From Falsihalocynthiibacter halioticoli (GTDB taxonomy: Bacteria > Pseudomonadota > Alphaproteobacteria > Rhodobacterales > Rhodobacteraceae), in assembly GCF_025802015.1 (NCBI RefSeq), contig NZ_JAOYFC010000002.1, positions 682,001-746,000 on the forward strand: DNA of 64,000 bases. The letters are read 5' to 3'. The notes beneath the pieces are model-generated. The model was not told the DNA's origin. It ran no database searches and saw nothing but the letters and a program-made list of their open reading frames with translations. The translations under genes and the position numbers were made by a program. This document shows positions 25,913-35,312 of the stretch, in pieces (position 1 is the first letter of the stretch; each line of letters opens with the position of its first letter).

Positions 25913-26980
25913 CTATCTTACGCGCTGGCCAGCTTCGTTGAATAGAACAAGGCGCTTTAGATCGAAATGCAGTTGGACATTGTCACCGGCATTCGGGCGT
26001 TGATCGCGCATCTCCACGACCAAGCGACAAGTCGATTGCTCGGAAACCAAATCCCCATGAACAAAAGCCGTAGAACCGAGCTGTTCGACCGCTTCAATAT
26101 TCATTGATACTGCCTGCCCTGCGTCGCTTTGAAGATGCTCGGGGCGAATACCAATTGTATACTCCGCGCCTTTCACCAACGATGAATTAAGCGCGGGCAG
26201 TTGAATAGGCACATTCCCGAATGCAACCTGATTGTCGCCAGTGGCAACGCATGGGACGAAGTTCATTTTCGGCGACCCAATAAATCCTGCTACGAACATA
26301 TTGTCGGGGTCATCATAGAGGTCAGTCGGGCTTCCGACCTGCTCAACAATTCCATCACGCAGCACGACAATACGGTCCGCCATTGTCATGGCTTCGGTCT
26401 GGTCATGGGTCACATAAATCATGGTGGCGCCCAGCTTTTTATGAAGCCGCGCTATTTCCATGCGGGTTTGAACACGCAATTCCGCGTCGAGGTTCGAGAG
26501 AGGTTCGTCGAAAAGGAAGACTTTTGGATCACGAACAATAGCGCGTCCAATGGCAACGCGTTGACGCTGGCCGCCTGAAAGCTGCGCAGGTTTACGGTCT
26601 AGCAACTGGGTGATCTGCAGAATTTCCGCAGCACGTTCAACAGCGGCACGCCGCTCTTTCTTGGATTGCTTCTGGAGACGAAGCGCAAACCCCATATTCT
26701 CCGCAACGGTCATATGTGGATAGAGCGCATACGACTGAAACACCATCGCGATACCGCGGTCATAAGGCTCCTCGTCGGTTACATCCTCACCGTCAATAAT
26801 GATGTCGCCACCAGTTGGGTTCTCAAGCCCAGCCACAAGCCGCAAGAGCGTGGACTTGCCGCAACCGGAAGGCCCAACAAACACGACGAACTCACCATGG
26901 GGAATTTCGAGATCGACACCTTTAATCACTTTGACTGTGCCGAAGGACTTTTCAATGGAGGAAAGTGCGAGATTGGCCAT
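25913..26980 (-). CDS. Sugar ABC transporter ATP-binding protein (UgpC/MalK type)
   Basis: A 355-residue ATPase: Walker A 'VGPSGCGKSTLLRLVAG', Q-loop 'MVFQSYALYPHMTV', signature 'QLSGGQRQRVAIGRAIVR', Walker B 'VFLFDEPLSNLD', H-loop 'VTHDQTEAM', then a C-terminal TOBE-type regulatory domain (about residues 235-355). Last gene of an operon in the order binding protein, permease, permease, ATPase. It energises uptake of a sugar or sugar acid. The gap to the preceding permease gene is 6 bp. Confidence 0.93.
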   Translation of the reverse strand: MANLALSSIEKSFGTVKVIKGVDLEIPHGEFVVFVGPSGCGKSTLLRLVAGLENPTGGDIIIDGEDVTDEEPYDRGIAMVFQSYALYPHMTVAENMGFALRLQKQSKKERRAAVERAAEILQITQLLDRKPAQLSGGQRQRVAIGRAIVRDPKVFLFDEPLSNLDAELRVQTRMEIARLHKKLGATMIYVTHDQTEAMTMADRIVVLRDGIVEQVGSPTDLYDDPDNMFVAGFIGSPKMNFVPCVATGDNQVAFGNVPIQLPALNSSLVKGAEYTIGIRPEHLQSDAGQAVSMNIEAVEQLGSTAFVHGDLVSEQSTCRLVVEMRDQRPNAGDNVQLHFDLKRLVLFNEAGQRVR

Positions 26981-26986
26981 GTGATA

Positions 26987-27820
26987 TTACCCTTTCACGG
27001 CACCGGTCGCGATGCCGGCAACGATCTTACGTTGGAACAGAACGTAGAGAATGACGATTGGTGCGGCGGCCAGAACAATTGCGGCCGAAAGCAATGGAAC
27101 GTTTGTTGTGTATTCCCCGCGCAGAGCAGTGATGCCCACCATTAGTGTGCGTTCATCCTGAAGTACGAGGAGAGAAATCAGAACGTCGTTCCAACAGTAT
27201 AGCGTATTCAGAATTGCCAGAGTGAGCAGCGCCGGACGGCCCATTGGCAGCATGATGAACCACCAGACATGGATAAACCTAGCCCCATCCACCCGCGCAG
27301 CTTCAACGAGCTCGCGCGGCAGAGCGCTGTAGAATGCGGTCATGAGATAGACGCTAAAGGGCAAGAAGAAAGCCGTGTAAGACAGGATCAGCCCCGTGCG
27401 TGTGTTCAACAGATCAAGCGCAAGGATGGTCTGGTAAAAGGGCACCAAGACAACTTGGACAGGGATCATGAGCGACGCGAGAATTACGACAAACACAAGC
27501 TTGCGATAAGGGAAACGCAAAACCGCTAGTGCAAAACCGGCAAGCGAAGAGATGAGCAACAGCGCCAGAACCGCTCCGACCGTAACCGTAAAGGAGTTCA
27601 TGAAATATTCATCGAACCGCGCACGGCTCCACGCCGTAATAAAGTTTGCAAACGTTGGGTCGTTTACCAAACCAAACCGGTCGAGAATATATCCTCTGTT
27701 GTCCTTGAGCGCGTTGTTAAGCGCAAAATAGAACGGGTATAGACACGACAGCGCCAATAGAAACATAGGGACAGCAGCGATCCAGAGGGCTCGGCTGTCA
27801 GATTTACTCCTGCGGGACAT
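26987..27820 (-). CDS. Sugar ABC transporter permease (MalG type)
   Basis: A 277-residue membrane protein with six predicted helices and the EAA loop 'EAARVDGARFIHVWWFIMLPMGRPA' at about 190-215, typical of carbohydrate (CUT1) permeases. It pairs with the permease encoded 10 bp upstream. Substrate unknown; the neighbouring enolase-superfamily and epimerase genes suggest a sugar acid or uronate. Confidence 0.93.
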   Translation of the reverse strand: MSRRSKSDSRALWIAAVPMFLLALSCLYPFYFALNNALKDNRGYILDRFGLVNDPTFANFITAWSRARFDEYFMNSFTVTVGAVLALLLISSLAGFALAVLRFPYRKLVFVVILASLMIPVQVVLVPFYQTILALDLLNTRTGLILSYTAFFLPFSVYLMTAFYSALPRELVEAARVDGARFIHVWWFIMLPMGRPALLTLAILNTLYCWNDVLISLLVLQDERTLMVGITALRGEYTTNVPLLSAAIVLAAAPIVILYVLFQRKIVAGIATGAVKG

Positions 27821-27830
27821 TAATCTGCTC

Positions 27831-28745
27831 CTAAAGGCTCGCGTTGCGGGTCATGATGCGAATTTGCAGATATGCAATACCGCCCATCATCACGAACAAG
27901 ATCATTGAAATAGCGGAGGCATAGCCTGGTCGATTCAATTGGCCTTGCTCCAGCCAGATCAAAAACTCCGGCAGCGTTGTGGACGTTCCTGGACCACCGC
28001 CTGTAAGGACATAGATCAAACCGAACATTGAAGTCAGCACACCGATTGTGGTGACCACCGCGACAAATTCGATGATCGGGCGCAACGAAGGCACAATAAT
28101 CAGGAACAATCGCTGCCAGAACCGAGCGCCATCTATGCGTGCGGCTTCGATGATGTCATCCGGTACTGTGGACAAGCCGGACAGGAAGATCAGAACACCC
28201 ATGCCAAAGGTTGACCAAAGCTGGACGGCAATAAGGCTACCAAGTGCGGTCGCGCTTCCACCCAACCAATCAACCGCGTCGATACCTACGGCAGCAAGTG
28301 CATTGTTAAGGCTCCCGTCGTACCGCAATACGATATTGAAGATAGAGCCGATGATCACACTCGAGAGAACGGCAGGGAAAAAGTATACGGCGCGGAATAG
28401 TTTTCCGCCCGGAACACCTTGGTGGATCAGGATAGCAAGGAGCATGGGCAGCATCACCCAAATCGGCAGCGTCGCCAAAAGGAGCAATGTGTTTACAATC
28501 GAGTCCTGAAATGTCGGATCATTCACAGCGCGCGTATAGTTCGCGAACCCGACCCAGTCTCCTTTGCCGATCCCGTCAGTGTTGGTCAAGGAAAGGACAA
28601 ATCCCCACGCCAAAGGGAACACCCTAAAGACGAGAACCAATAACAAGGCAGGAAGCAAAAACAAAAACGCCATGCGTATTTCGGCTTTGCTTCCGTCACC
28701 GCCGCGCCTTTTGCGCGGCGGGGTTGTTTTCTCAGGACTACTCAC
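27831..28745 (-). CDS. Sugar ABC transporter permease (MalF type)
   Basis: A 304-residue membrane protein with about six helices and EAA loop 'EAARIDGARFWQRLFLIIVPSLRP'. The frame is open to 28820, but that would overlap the binding-protein gene by 65 bp. The GTG at 28745 lies 10 bp after that gene's stop, with AGGG at a suitable distance, and is preferred. The short N-terminal basic region ('PPRKRRGGDGSK') precedes the first helix. Confidence 0.9.
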   Translation of the reverse strand: MSSPEKTTPPRKRRGGDGSKAEIRMAFLFLLPALLLVLVFRVFPLAWGFVLSLTNTDGIGKGDWVGFANYTRAVNDPTFQDSIVNTLLLLATLPIWVMLPMLLAILIHQGVPGGKLFRAVYFFPAVLSSVIIGSIFNIVLRYDGSLNNALAAVGIDAVDWLGGSATALGSLIAVQLWSTFGMGVLIFLSGLSTVPDDIIEAARIDGARFWQRLFLIIVPSLRPIIEFVAVVTTIGVLTSMFGLIYVLTGGGPGTSTTLPEFLIWLEQGQLNRPGYASAISMILFVMMGGIAYLQIRIMTRNASL

Positions 28746-28755
28746 GAATTTGCCC

Positions 28756-29988
28756 TTACATGTTTGCCTTGCGGGCCGCTTCCATGGCTTCCACAGCCGC
28801 ATCGACCGTAGTGTCACCATTGAGCAGCGATTGAGACTGACGCTTCCACTCTTCTAGAACGGCAGGGTTCAGTAGAGCATGTGGGCTGGCACCTGGCGCG
28901 CTCGCCATAAGCTCGAGAGCGCGCGCCAAAGCTTCGCTTGAAAGCTTTGATGTATCAACTTCAGTATTCGCAGGAAGCGCACCCGTTTCAACCGCAAAAA
29001 TCGCCTGACGTTCAGCATCTGCAAGAATTTCAACCAAGCTCATAGCAAGTTCTTGGTTCTCGCCGGCTTTGGGTACAGCCCAACCGATCCCACCGCCAAA
29101 AGGAAGGCGCGCAACTTCGGCATCTGGGTTCGGATATGCGAACACGCCAACATTTCCTTCGCCAAGGAACTCCTCAAACTGTTTCCAATGCGCGACATCG
29201 GACAAAAGCCCGACTGTGTGAGCAGCTTCGGAACGCATGAACATTTCGTATTCGTCCATAAATTTGGCGATGGAGTTTGCACCTTCATTAAACCAACCGC
29301 GCTCGTTGCCATCGACCCAAAGCTCGACAATCTGGCGCACTTTCGGATCTGTCCACGATAGCTCACCGGCGACCCATGCCGCATAGTCCTCATCAGAGAA
29401 GGTGCTTGTTGCAATCTGACTTACAAAGAACTCGCCGCCAAAGCCCTGCTTGTTGCCAAGCGCAAAGCAAGGCACATCACCTTTCGCGATAATGGCTTCA
29501 CATGCTGCCGCCAATTCTTCATAGCTGGAAGGCGCTGCATCACGATCAAGGCCTGCGGCTTCATACAGATCTTTGTTATAGTAAACAGCGAAGCCTTGGA
29601 TGGTGATCGGCAGTGCGAAAACATTACCTGCTTCATCCGAAAATGCCTCAACACCAGAGAAGTTCTCTGCTTTGTCAGTGAGGTTTACCAAAGCCTCGGC
29701 ACGCGATTGCGTTTTTGCACCACCGTGCACAAGAACAACATCCGGCCCCTCGCCAGATGTCAGAGCTGTACCCAGTAGCGTGTAGTATTGGTCATGCGGC
29801 TGCACGACAAAATTAACGGTTGCGCCGGGATTTGCGGCTTCGAACGCTTCTTTTGCAGCGTCAAAATAGCCGAACGTTGCAGGATCGCCGGATTTCCAAT
29901 CCCAAACCGTAAGCTCCTGTGCCGAAAGGCCAGTTGCAAACGTCAATAGTGCTGCACTTGAAAGCAGTGTTGTTTTTAAGTTTATCAT
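28756..29988 (-). CDS. Sugar ABC transporter substrate-binding protein
   Basis: A 410-residue family 1-type extracellular binding protein. Signal peptide MINLKTTLLSSAALLTFATGLSA; the start at 29988 is preceded by GGGAGG (a longer form from 30003 is less likely). The core has 'AKEAFEAANPGATVNFVVQPHDQYYTLL', 'GEGPDVVLVHGG' and 'AVYYNKDLYEAAGLD', typical of CUT1 binders. First gene of the transporter operon, about 50 bp after the enolase-superfamily gene, which probably belongs to the same unit. Confidence 0.93.
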   Translation of the reverse strand: MINLKTTLLSSAALLTFATGLSAQELTVWDWKSGDPATFGYFDAAKEAFEAANPGATVNFVVQPHDQYYTLLGTALTSGEGPDVVLVHGGAKTQSRAEALVNLTDKAENFSGVEAFSDEAGNVFALPITIQGFAVYYNKDLYEAAGLDRDAAPSSYEELAAACEAIIAKGDVPCFALGNKQGFGGEFFVSQIATSTFSDEDYAAWVAGELSWTDPKVRQIVELWVDGNERGWFNEGANSIAKFMDEYEMFMRSEAAHTVGLLSDVAHWKQFEEFLGEGNVGVFAYPNPDAEVARLPFGGGIGWAVPKAGENQELAMSLVEILADAERQAIFAVETGALPANTEVDTSKLSSEALARALELMASAPGASPHALLNPAVLEEWKRQSQSLLNGDTTVDAAVEAMEAARKANM

Positions 29989-30038
29989 GTCGGTTCCTCC
30001 CAAAATGTCTCAGTCGTTTCGTTGTTTTGCGTCGTCGG

Positions 30039-31181
30039 TTACTTGGAAATAAATCTGCACGGCGGCGCAGTCTTTAGCGCGTCAGCCGCAACAGGATCAG
30101 GCGCTGACCATATATTTCTCGCGGCATCAGTTAGCGCGAAGCCAATACCGGGCTTCTCGGGTAATAGTGCATAGCCGTCTTTAAATTCGATCGGCGTATC
30201 TACAAGGTGCTCGTTGCTCAAGAATGAATACTCAAGCCACTCCACTTCGGGCAAAGCACACGCGGCATGGACACCCGTCTCAAGGAATGTGTTCCCCAAT
30301 GAAACAGGCAGTCCCATATCAGCTGCGAGCCAGCCAATACGCATCGTATCAGACACCCGACCATGAACGTTGATGATGTCTGTGCCGCCCGCTTGAAGCA
30401 GCATACGCTTGCCAGTAAGGTCGAGATATTCTCCAGAGTTGATCTGTGTGAACGGGGCCATTTCGCGCAAAGAGCGCAGGCCGGCAAAATCATTTCGAAG
30501 GATAGGATCTTCAATCCAGATCAGATCAATACCCGCATCGTGGAACATTGTCAGGCGCATCGCCGCCTCTTTACACGACCAAGCCTCGTTCGCATCAGCC
30601 ATGATACCGCAATCAGGCCCAACAGTTTTCTTCAGAAGCTCGAGGCGGTGCAAGTCCCATTCTGGATCAGGACTTCCGATCTTTACCTTGAATGTATCAA
30701 AGCCATGGGATGCAGCATTTGAGAAGAACTCAACGAACTCTTCATCGCTCATATGGAAGTCGAGCCCACTTGCGTATGCTCTTACTTTTTCGCGGGTGCC
30801 GCCCAAAAACTTACCGAGCGGCATGCTTGCCTGCTGAGACGCCAAATCCCAGAGTGCGATTTGGAGCGCTTCATCAAAACCGTATTTTGCATCCCGCTGG
30901 TTGCCTCCGCGTGGCCGTTCAACCCGTTGCGTCAACTCAAACGCTGTTTGGCCCTCAATCTCAGGCCAAATGTACTTCGCAAAAGTGGCCTCCATCGTGG
31001 CTTGCGAAGGGTATGGCTCAAACAATTTGTGCCCGAAACCAAGCCCAATGTTCCCTGCGTCATCATGCAGTTCAAGCGCGACACTGTGGGAGTTCTCGAA
31101 GAACACCTGACTATCGCCGATACTGCGATCGAAACGATATTCAAAACGCGTTAGAGCGAACTTCTTGATTTTAGGCAGCAC
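30039..31181 (-). CDS. Mandelate racemase/muconate lactonizing enzyme-family (enolase superfamily) protein
   Basis: A 380-residue protein with an N-terminal capping domain and a barrel. The likely catalytic lysines are K165-x-K167 ('TFKVKIG'); metal ligands are D196 ('MADANEAW'), E224 ('IWIEDP') and E251 ('NSGEYLD'), and H273 ('NVHGRVSD') could be the second acid/base. A sugar-acid dehydratase is most likely given the sugar ABC operon directly downstream, but racemase or cycloisomerase activity is possible. It is divergent from a GntR regulator, with a palindrome between them. Confidence 0.88.
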   Translation of the reverse strand: MLPKIKKFALTRFEYRFDRSIGDSQVFFENSHSVALELHDDAGNIGLGFGHKLFEPYPSQATMEATFAKYIWPEIEGQTAFELTQRVERPRGGNQRDAKYGFDEALQIALWDLASQQASMPLGKFLGGTREKVRAYASGLDFHMSDEEFVEFFSNAASHGFDTFKVKIGSPDPEWDLHRLELLKKTVGPDCGIMADANEAWSCKEAAMRLTMFHDAGIDLIWIEDPILRNDFAGLRSLREMAPFTQINSGEYLDLTGKRMLLQAGGTDIINVHGRVSDTMRIGWLAADMGLPVSLGNTFLETGVHAACALPEVEWLEYSFLSNEHLVDTPIEFKDGYALLPEKPGIGFALTDAARNIWSAPDPVAADALKTAPPCRFISK

Positions 31182-31205
31182 TGTCTGATGCTTTCATTCT
31201 GCAAA

Positions 31206-31217
31206 CTGATTAATCAG
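31206..31217. promoter_or_regulatory. Perfect 12-bp palindrome, candidate GntR operator
   Basis: CTGATTAATCAG lies between the divergent enolase-superfamily and GntR genes, 52 bp before the GntR start. FCD-type GntR regulators usually bind short palindromes in exactly this position. The assignment is by position and symmetry only. Confidence 0.45.
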
Positions 31218-31268
31218 ATGATGCACAATGACATTGCAGTTTGTCAACATGGTGATTAAGCTGCCGGT

Positions 31269-31931
31269 ATGAAAACTGGAACACCTAAGAAATTATTGAG
31301 CGAAACTGCCTATCAGAGCATTCTGGACGCCCTGTTTAGCAAGCAGTTGCCTTTTGGCTCGCGCATGTCTCAAAAAGATCTCGAGAGAATCACAGGAACC
31401 GCTGTCGGGCCAATTCGCGATGCACTGAAAGTTTTAGAAGCTGATGGGATCGTTAAGGTGCATCCGCGATCTGGTATCGAGGTCGTGACACCTTCCGCTG
31501 AGTTGGTTCGGAGTACGTTCCAGTTTCGCACAATCATCGAGCGTGCAGCGGTTAAACAATTTTCTCAACATGCCCGGTCGCAAGACATTTTGGACCTCAA
31601 GAACATCCACCTCGAAGAGATCAATCGCCTGAAAGGGTGTGACCCCAGTTCAGATCAGACTCTACTTGTTGATAAAATTGAGGACCAGTTTCACACGGGC
31701 ATCGTTAACTCGCTTCAAAACGAGCTCATAGATATTTCTTTCCGAAGATTGCACCTCATGGTGCGGGTCATAAAGACCACCAGTTTCCTGTCTCCCTCTA
31801 CGGTCATCACCTCGCTGGAAGAGCACCTCAAAGTTCTTGATGCATGCGAAATGCGAGACAGTGACCTCGCAGAGAACCTAATCGGTGAGCATTTGATGAA
31901 CGCACTGAGCCGGAATCTCGGCCTGAAGTAG
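31269..31931 (+). CDS. GntR-family (FCD) transcriptional regulator
   Basis: A 220-residue regulator: winged-helix GntR domain (about 10-75, 'GSRMSQKDLERITGTAVGPIRDALKVLEADGIVKVHPRSGIEV') and C-terminal FCD ligand-binding helices (about 85-215). It is probably the controller of the divergent enolase-superfamily gene and the sugar ABC operon, and its effector would be a sugar acid of that pathway. A bidirectional terminator follows. Confidence 0.92.
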   Translation: MKTGTPKKLLSETAYQSILDALFSKQLPFGSRMSQKDLERITGTAVGPIRDALKVLEADGIVKVHPRSGIEVVTPSAELVRSTFQFRTIIERAAVKQFSQHARSQDILDLKNIHLEEINRLKGCDPSSDQTLLVDKIEDQFHTGIVNSLQNELIDISFRRLHLMVRVIKTTSFLSPSTVITSLEEHLKVLDACEMRDSDLAENLIGEHLMNALSRNLGLK

Positions 31932-31949
31932 CGCGTCTGCTGAAAACAA

Positions 31950-31983
31950 AACAGGCGCCCGAAAAGGAGCGCCTGTTCTTCTG
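31950..31983. terminator. Bidirectional intrinsic terminator between convergent genes
   Basis: Arms AACAGGCGC and GCGCCTGTT flank a 10-base loop. T-rich runs follow in both directions (CTTCTGTTT on the plus strand, TTGTTTTC on the minus strand). It sits between the stops of the GntR gene and the phytase-like gene, so it can end both. Confidence 0.85.
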
Positions 31984-31996
31984 TTTCAATCGCTGA

Positions 31997-34168
31997 CTAG
32001 GACGGTGCGCTCAGCTTGCCGATTGAAAAGAACATCGTCTCGCCGGAATGGTCGTCTACACCGTCATTGTCCGTCGAAATGAAAGCTTCGCCATCAGAAG
32101 TGATTGCAAGCCCCTCAACCTTATCCAAGACAAAACCAGCCGTCGATGTGAGATCAGGTAGGAGGTCGCGTACCAGTTCCTTCGATACAACCGGAAGCTT
32201 TCCGCCAAGCGGCGCTGGCACCAACTCTTCGAGGGCAACGCGATAAACCTTCTTGTTTTTGGCACGGTAGTCATGCTGGTTGTCACGTTCAACGATGTAG
32301 GCATGATCGCCATAAATGGCCATGTCGCTCAGGCCGACCCAGCCACCTTCGGTACCGTCCAACTGATAACGAACTGCGCCCCATTCATTCGTTTCGATAT
32401 TGTAGGATACGAGCTTAACTTGCCCTTTCGGATCGTCGGCCCATTCGCGCTGCACCGGCATCCAAAGCGTGCTGCCACTACGTGCAATTCCCTCAAAGCC
32501 ATAACGCATTTCAACGGACATGAGCTCTTGGGGCAGCCCAATCTCCTGAGTAATCTCACCTTCTGCATTCACATGGTATAGTGCATGCGGGGTGACGCGA
32601 TCTGTTCGCCCCTCAGATGCGATCCAAAATCCACCTTCGCCATCAGTAGTGATCCCTTCCATGTCGAGCTTTTGGGCGGGGCGGGACATACGCGTTACTG
32701 GTGTCGCTTTGGTAATTCGCGCCGGTTTGGTGCTTGCGTCGATGGTAAAGATTGTCGGTTGATAGCCATAGAAACTATCGTTGACCGCATAAATGGTCCG
32801 GCCCTCGCCCGCGACCATGCCCGATAGCGCGCCCCAACCGATAAGCGTATCTGCGCCTTCGGAAGTGATATGCGGGTAAGCCGCCGGAGCATCTTCGTAC
32901 TGATAAAGCATGACGTGCGCGCGTGCGCCGCCATCTTCGATCAAATCACTCTCGTTTGCGGACACGAGAAGGTTTCGGCTTGGAATTGTCACAAAACCTT
33001 CTGGACCGACACCAGAGGGCAGTAGCTGCTCAAGCACTGGCGCTTTCGGATCGGTAACATCATAAACGCCGACGACGCTCGCGCGCTCCGCACCAACAAA
33101 AACCATCGGCGTATCACCAAACACATCAAACGTTACCGACTCTGGTTCAACCCCTTTTGCGTCCGAGCGTTTGTCAGGATAATGGCCGATTTGAACGATA
33201 GCTTGCTCAAAAGATGCGCCGCTCTCATAGACCTCGCTGCCATCCTTGGAAAATATGGTCCAACCGCGGGAACCGCCTTGGTAATCGCCTTCGTTCGCAG
33301 TTGCGAAATGCGTCTCATCAATCCAAGCGACCGCATCAGGTTCACGCAGGCGGCCTTTCTGGCTTTCTGTGAAAATCAACGCGCCGCGCTCATCTGTGGC
33401 GTCAATGTTTTCAAGGTCAACCGAGCCCGCTGAGAAGTGAGAGATTACTTCCCCGTCGCGATCAACAACCACGAGATGGTTGTTTTCCTGTAGCGTCACC
33501 ACAGTTTCGCCCAGCGCATTGATTGAGACATACTCTGGCTCTGGGTCGCTTGGCGCGATCTCTGCAAGGCCAGTCATCGAGACTGTTTTGAGACTGTCAC
33601 AAGAAGGAATTCCTTCGGTGACATCAAGCATGGCCAGAAACCCGGCGTCGTTCTGAGGGAGAATGCCGTCATTCAGGTCCTCGTCGCGCTCATTTTCGAT
33701 CGCGATGGAAATGAAGCTATTGTCCGGCGATTTCGCAACACTATCCGGCTGGCCACCCAGATCACAGCTGGCAAGCGTTTCTCCGGTTTTGATGCTTATC
33801 GCACGCAGCTCACCAGAGGGTTTCACATAGCTTTCCGATGTGTTGACACCAACGAGTGCGATATCTCCGATCACAACAACCGATGTGGGCTCGCCCTGCA
33901 GATCAATATTGCCAAGCGGTTTGGGCGACTTTGGGTCGGTGATGTCGATCCGACCAAGAACACCAAGCGGGCTGTCGGTGTAAACAAGCGTCATGCCGTC
34001 TTCGGTGGCGGCAATAATCTCTGGAGAAGTTTCGCGGCTTTGATCTTCTCCGGCTGCCATGTTTTGCACAACGGCAAAAGACGCGATGCGGTTGAAGTTC
34101 TTCTCCGCAATCGCAGCTCCGGCGGATAGCGCCAATACAGAAGTAAGGCCAAGCAGTTGGATTTTCAT
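31997..34168 (-). CDS. Secreted beta-propeller protein with esterase-like phytase domain
   Basis: A 723-residue exported protein (signal peptide MKIQLLGLTSVLALSAGAAIA). The N-terminal ~410 residues read as a beta-propeller of LVIVD/choice-of-anchor type ('VLGRIDITDPKSPKPLGNIDL', 'GVYDVTDPKAPVLEQLLPSGVGPEGF'). The C-terminal ~300 residues match the 'esterase-like activity of phytase' domain ('LSGMVAGEGRTIYAVNDSFYG', 'DMEGITTDGEGGFWIASEGRT', 'GFEGIARSG'). It may release phosphate or hydrolyse esters in the periplasm, although many members are uncharacterised. It is a monocistronic gene followed by a terminator. Confidence 0.85.
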   Translation of the reverse strand: MKIQLLGLTSVLALSAGAAIAEKNFNRIASFAVVQNMAAGEDQSRETSPEIIAATEDGMTLVYTDSPLGVLGRIDITDPKSPKPLGNIDLQGEPTSVVVIGDIALVGVNTSESYVKPSGELRAISIKTGETLASCDLGGQPDSVAKSPDNSFISIAIENERDEDLNDGILPQNDAGFLAMLDVTEGIPSCDSLKTVSMTGLAEIAPSDPEPEYVSINALGETVVTLQENNHLVVVDRDGEVISHFSAGSVDLENIDATDERGALIFTESQKGRLREPDAVAWIDETHFATANEGDYQGGSRGWTIFSKDGSEVYESGASFEQAIVQIGHYPDKRSDAKGVEPESVTFDVFGDTPMVFVGAERASVVGVYDVTDPKAPVLEQLLPSGVGPEGFVTIPSRNLLVSANESDLIEDGGARAHVMLYQYEDAPAAYPHITSEGADTLIGWGALSGMVAGEGRTIYAVNDSFYGYQPTIFTIDASTKPARITKATPVTRMSRPAQKLDMEGITTDGEGGFWIASEGRTDRVTPHALYHVNAEGEITQEIGLPQELMSVEMRYGFEGIARSGSTLWMPVQREWADDPKGQVKLVSYNIETNEWGAVRYQLDGTEGGWVGLSDMAIYGDHAYIVERDNQHDYRAKNKKVYRVALEELVPAPLGGKLPVVSKELVRDLLPDLTSTAGFVLDKVEGLAITSDGEAFISTDNDGVDDHSGETMFFSIGKLSAPS

Positions 34169-34271
34169 TGTGTTCCCTCATTTGAATGATTGCGCTGTGC
34201 CTGAGGGACAACGGAAACAACGAGGTAAACAATTTATGGTGTTTTTGTAAAAATCGCTCGGCCTTGGATCT

Positions 34272-35165
34272 CTACGCGAGCGCCTTCATGCAATCTTTCC
34301 AATTGTATTGCTCTTTAAAGCCAAGGACTTCTCTGATCTTTCGATTGGAGTATAGCGCCTCGTGCGGGCCCAATGCACGCGTGACTTCTACTCCGGAATA
34401 AAACCGCTCAACGATCTCGTCGTTTGTGATGGCAACCGAATTTGAATCGTTTCCTGCATTGAACATCTCAAACCCTAACCCGTCTTTCTTTAGGCATAGG
34501 TCTACAATCTGTCCGAGGTCGCGCGCATCAATATAGCAAAAGATGTTGCGCCGACGCAGTGACGGGTCTTTTTCGAAATCGGCAAATACACCGTACTCAT
34601 GCGGCTCAATGACATTTCCAATCCGCAGACCATAGATATCAATGCCCGAACGCGCTTGGAATGACCGCGCCGTTTTTTCGTTAACAACCTTGGACAACCC
34701 ATAGCTATCCATCGGATTTACATCGTGATCTTCTTCAACAGGGAGCGATTGCGGCTTTACTTCGCCATCCGCAAAGCAAACCCCATACGTGGTTTCGGAA
34801 GAGGCAAAGATGACCTTTTTTATTCCAAGCTTCACCGCTGCTTCGATGACGTTATAGGTTCCAACAGTGTTCACCCGAAAAGTTTCGTGGTCTGGATGAA
34901 CAAGAATGCGCGGCACCGCCGCAAAGTGAACGACCGCGTCAAATGCGGGTGCGCCTGTTCCGGCGTCAAGCTCACCAAAGTTTGCATAGCTCGACAGAAC
35001 GTTAAACATCGAACCAGAGTCGGTAATATCGGCGAGCAAGTCATCGATCCCCTCCTCATTCAACGGCTTAAGGTCTATGTTAACAACGTGGTGCCCCTGA
35101 TCGCGTAGGTAGCGTGTTACGTGCCGACCTGCTTTTCCTGTTCCGCCTGTGAATGCAATTCTCAT
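34272..35165 (-). CDS. NAD-dependent epimerase/dehydratase-family (extended SDR) protein
   Basis: A 297-residue Rossmann enzyme: nucleotide motif 'FTGGTGKAGRHVTRYL' at the N terminus, acidic residue in 'VNIDLKPL' suggesting NAD(H), 'DAVVHFAAVP', and active site 'YGLSKVVNEK' (YxxxK). It resembles sugar epimerases and uronate dehydrogenase-like SDRs. Since it lies near a sugar-acid ABC operon it may act on the same compound, but it is separated from it by the phytase-like gene. Confidence 0.88.
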   Translation of the reverse strand: MRIAFTGGTGKAGRHVTRYLRDQGHHVVNIDLKPLNEEGIDDLLADITDSGSMFNVLSSYANFGELDAGTGAPAFDAVVHFAAVPRILVHPDHETFRVNTVGTYNVIEAAVKLGIKKVIFASSETTYGVCFADGEVKPQSLPVEEDHDVNPMDSYGLSKVVNEKTARSFQARSGIDIYGLRIGNVIEPHEYGVFADFEKDPSLRRRNIFCYIDARDLGQIVDLCLKKDGLGFEMFNAGNDSNSVAITNDEIVERFYSGVEVTRALGPHEALYSNRKIREVLGFKEQYNWKDCMKALA

Positions 35166-35312
35166 CTGTTCGTCTCCTCAACTGTCTTGTGCAACATGAT
35201 GTCTGTCGAACGGAACCGCAAGCGCCCCATACAATGAGAAAACGCCGTTATTTTATCAACAAGCTCTTAGTTTAAGTTATACTATCCGCGACCAGACAAA
35301 CGGTGCTTGACC

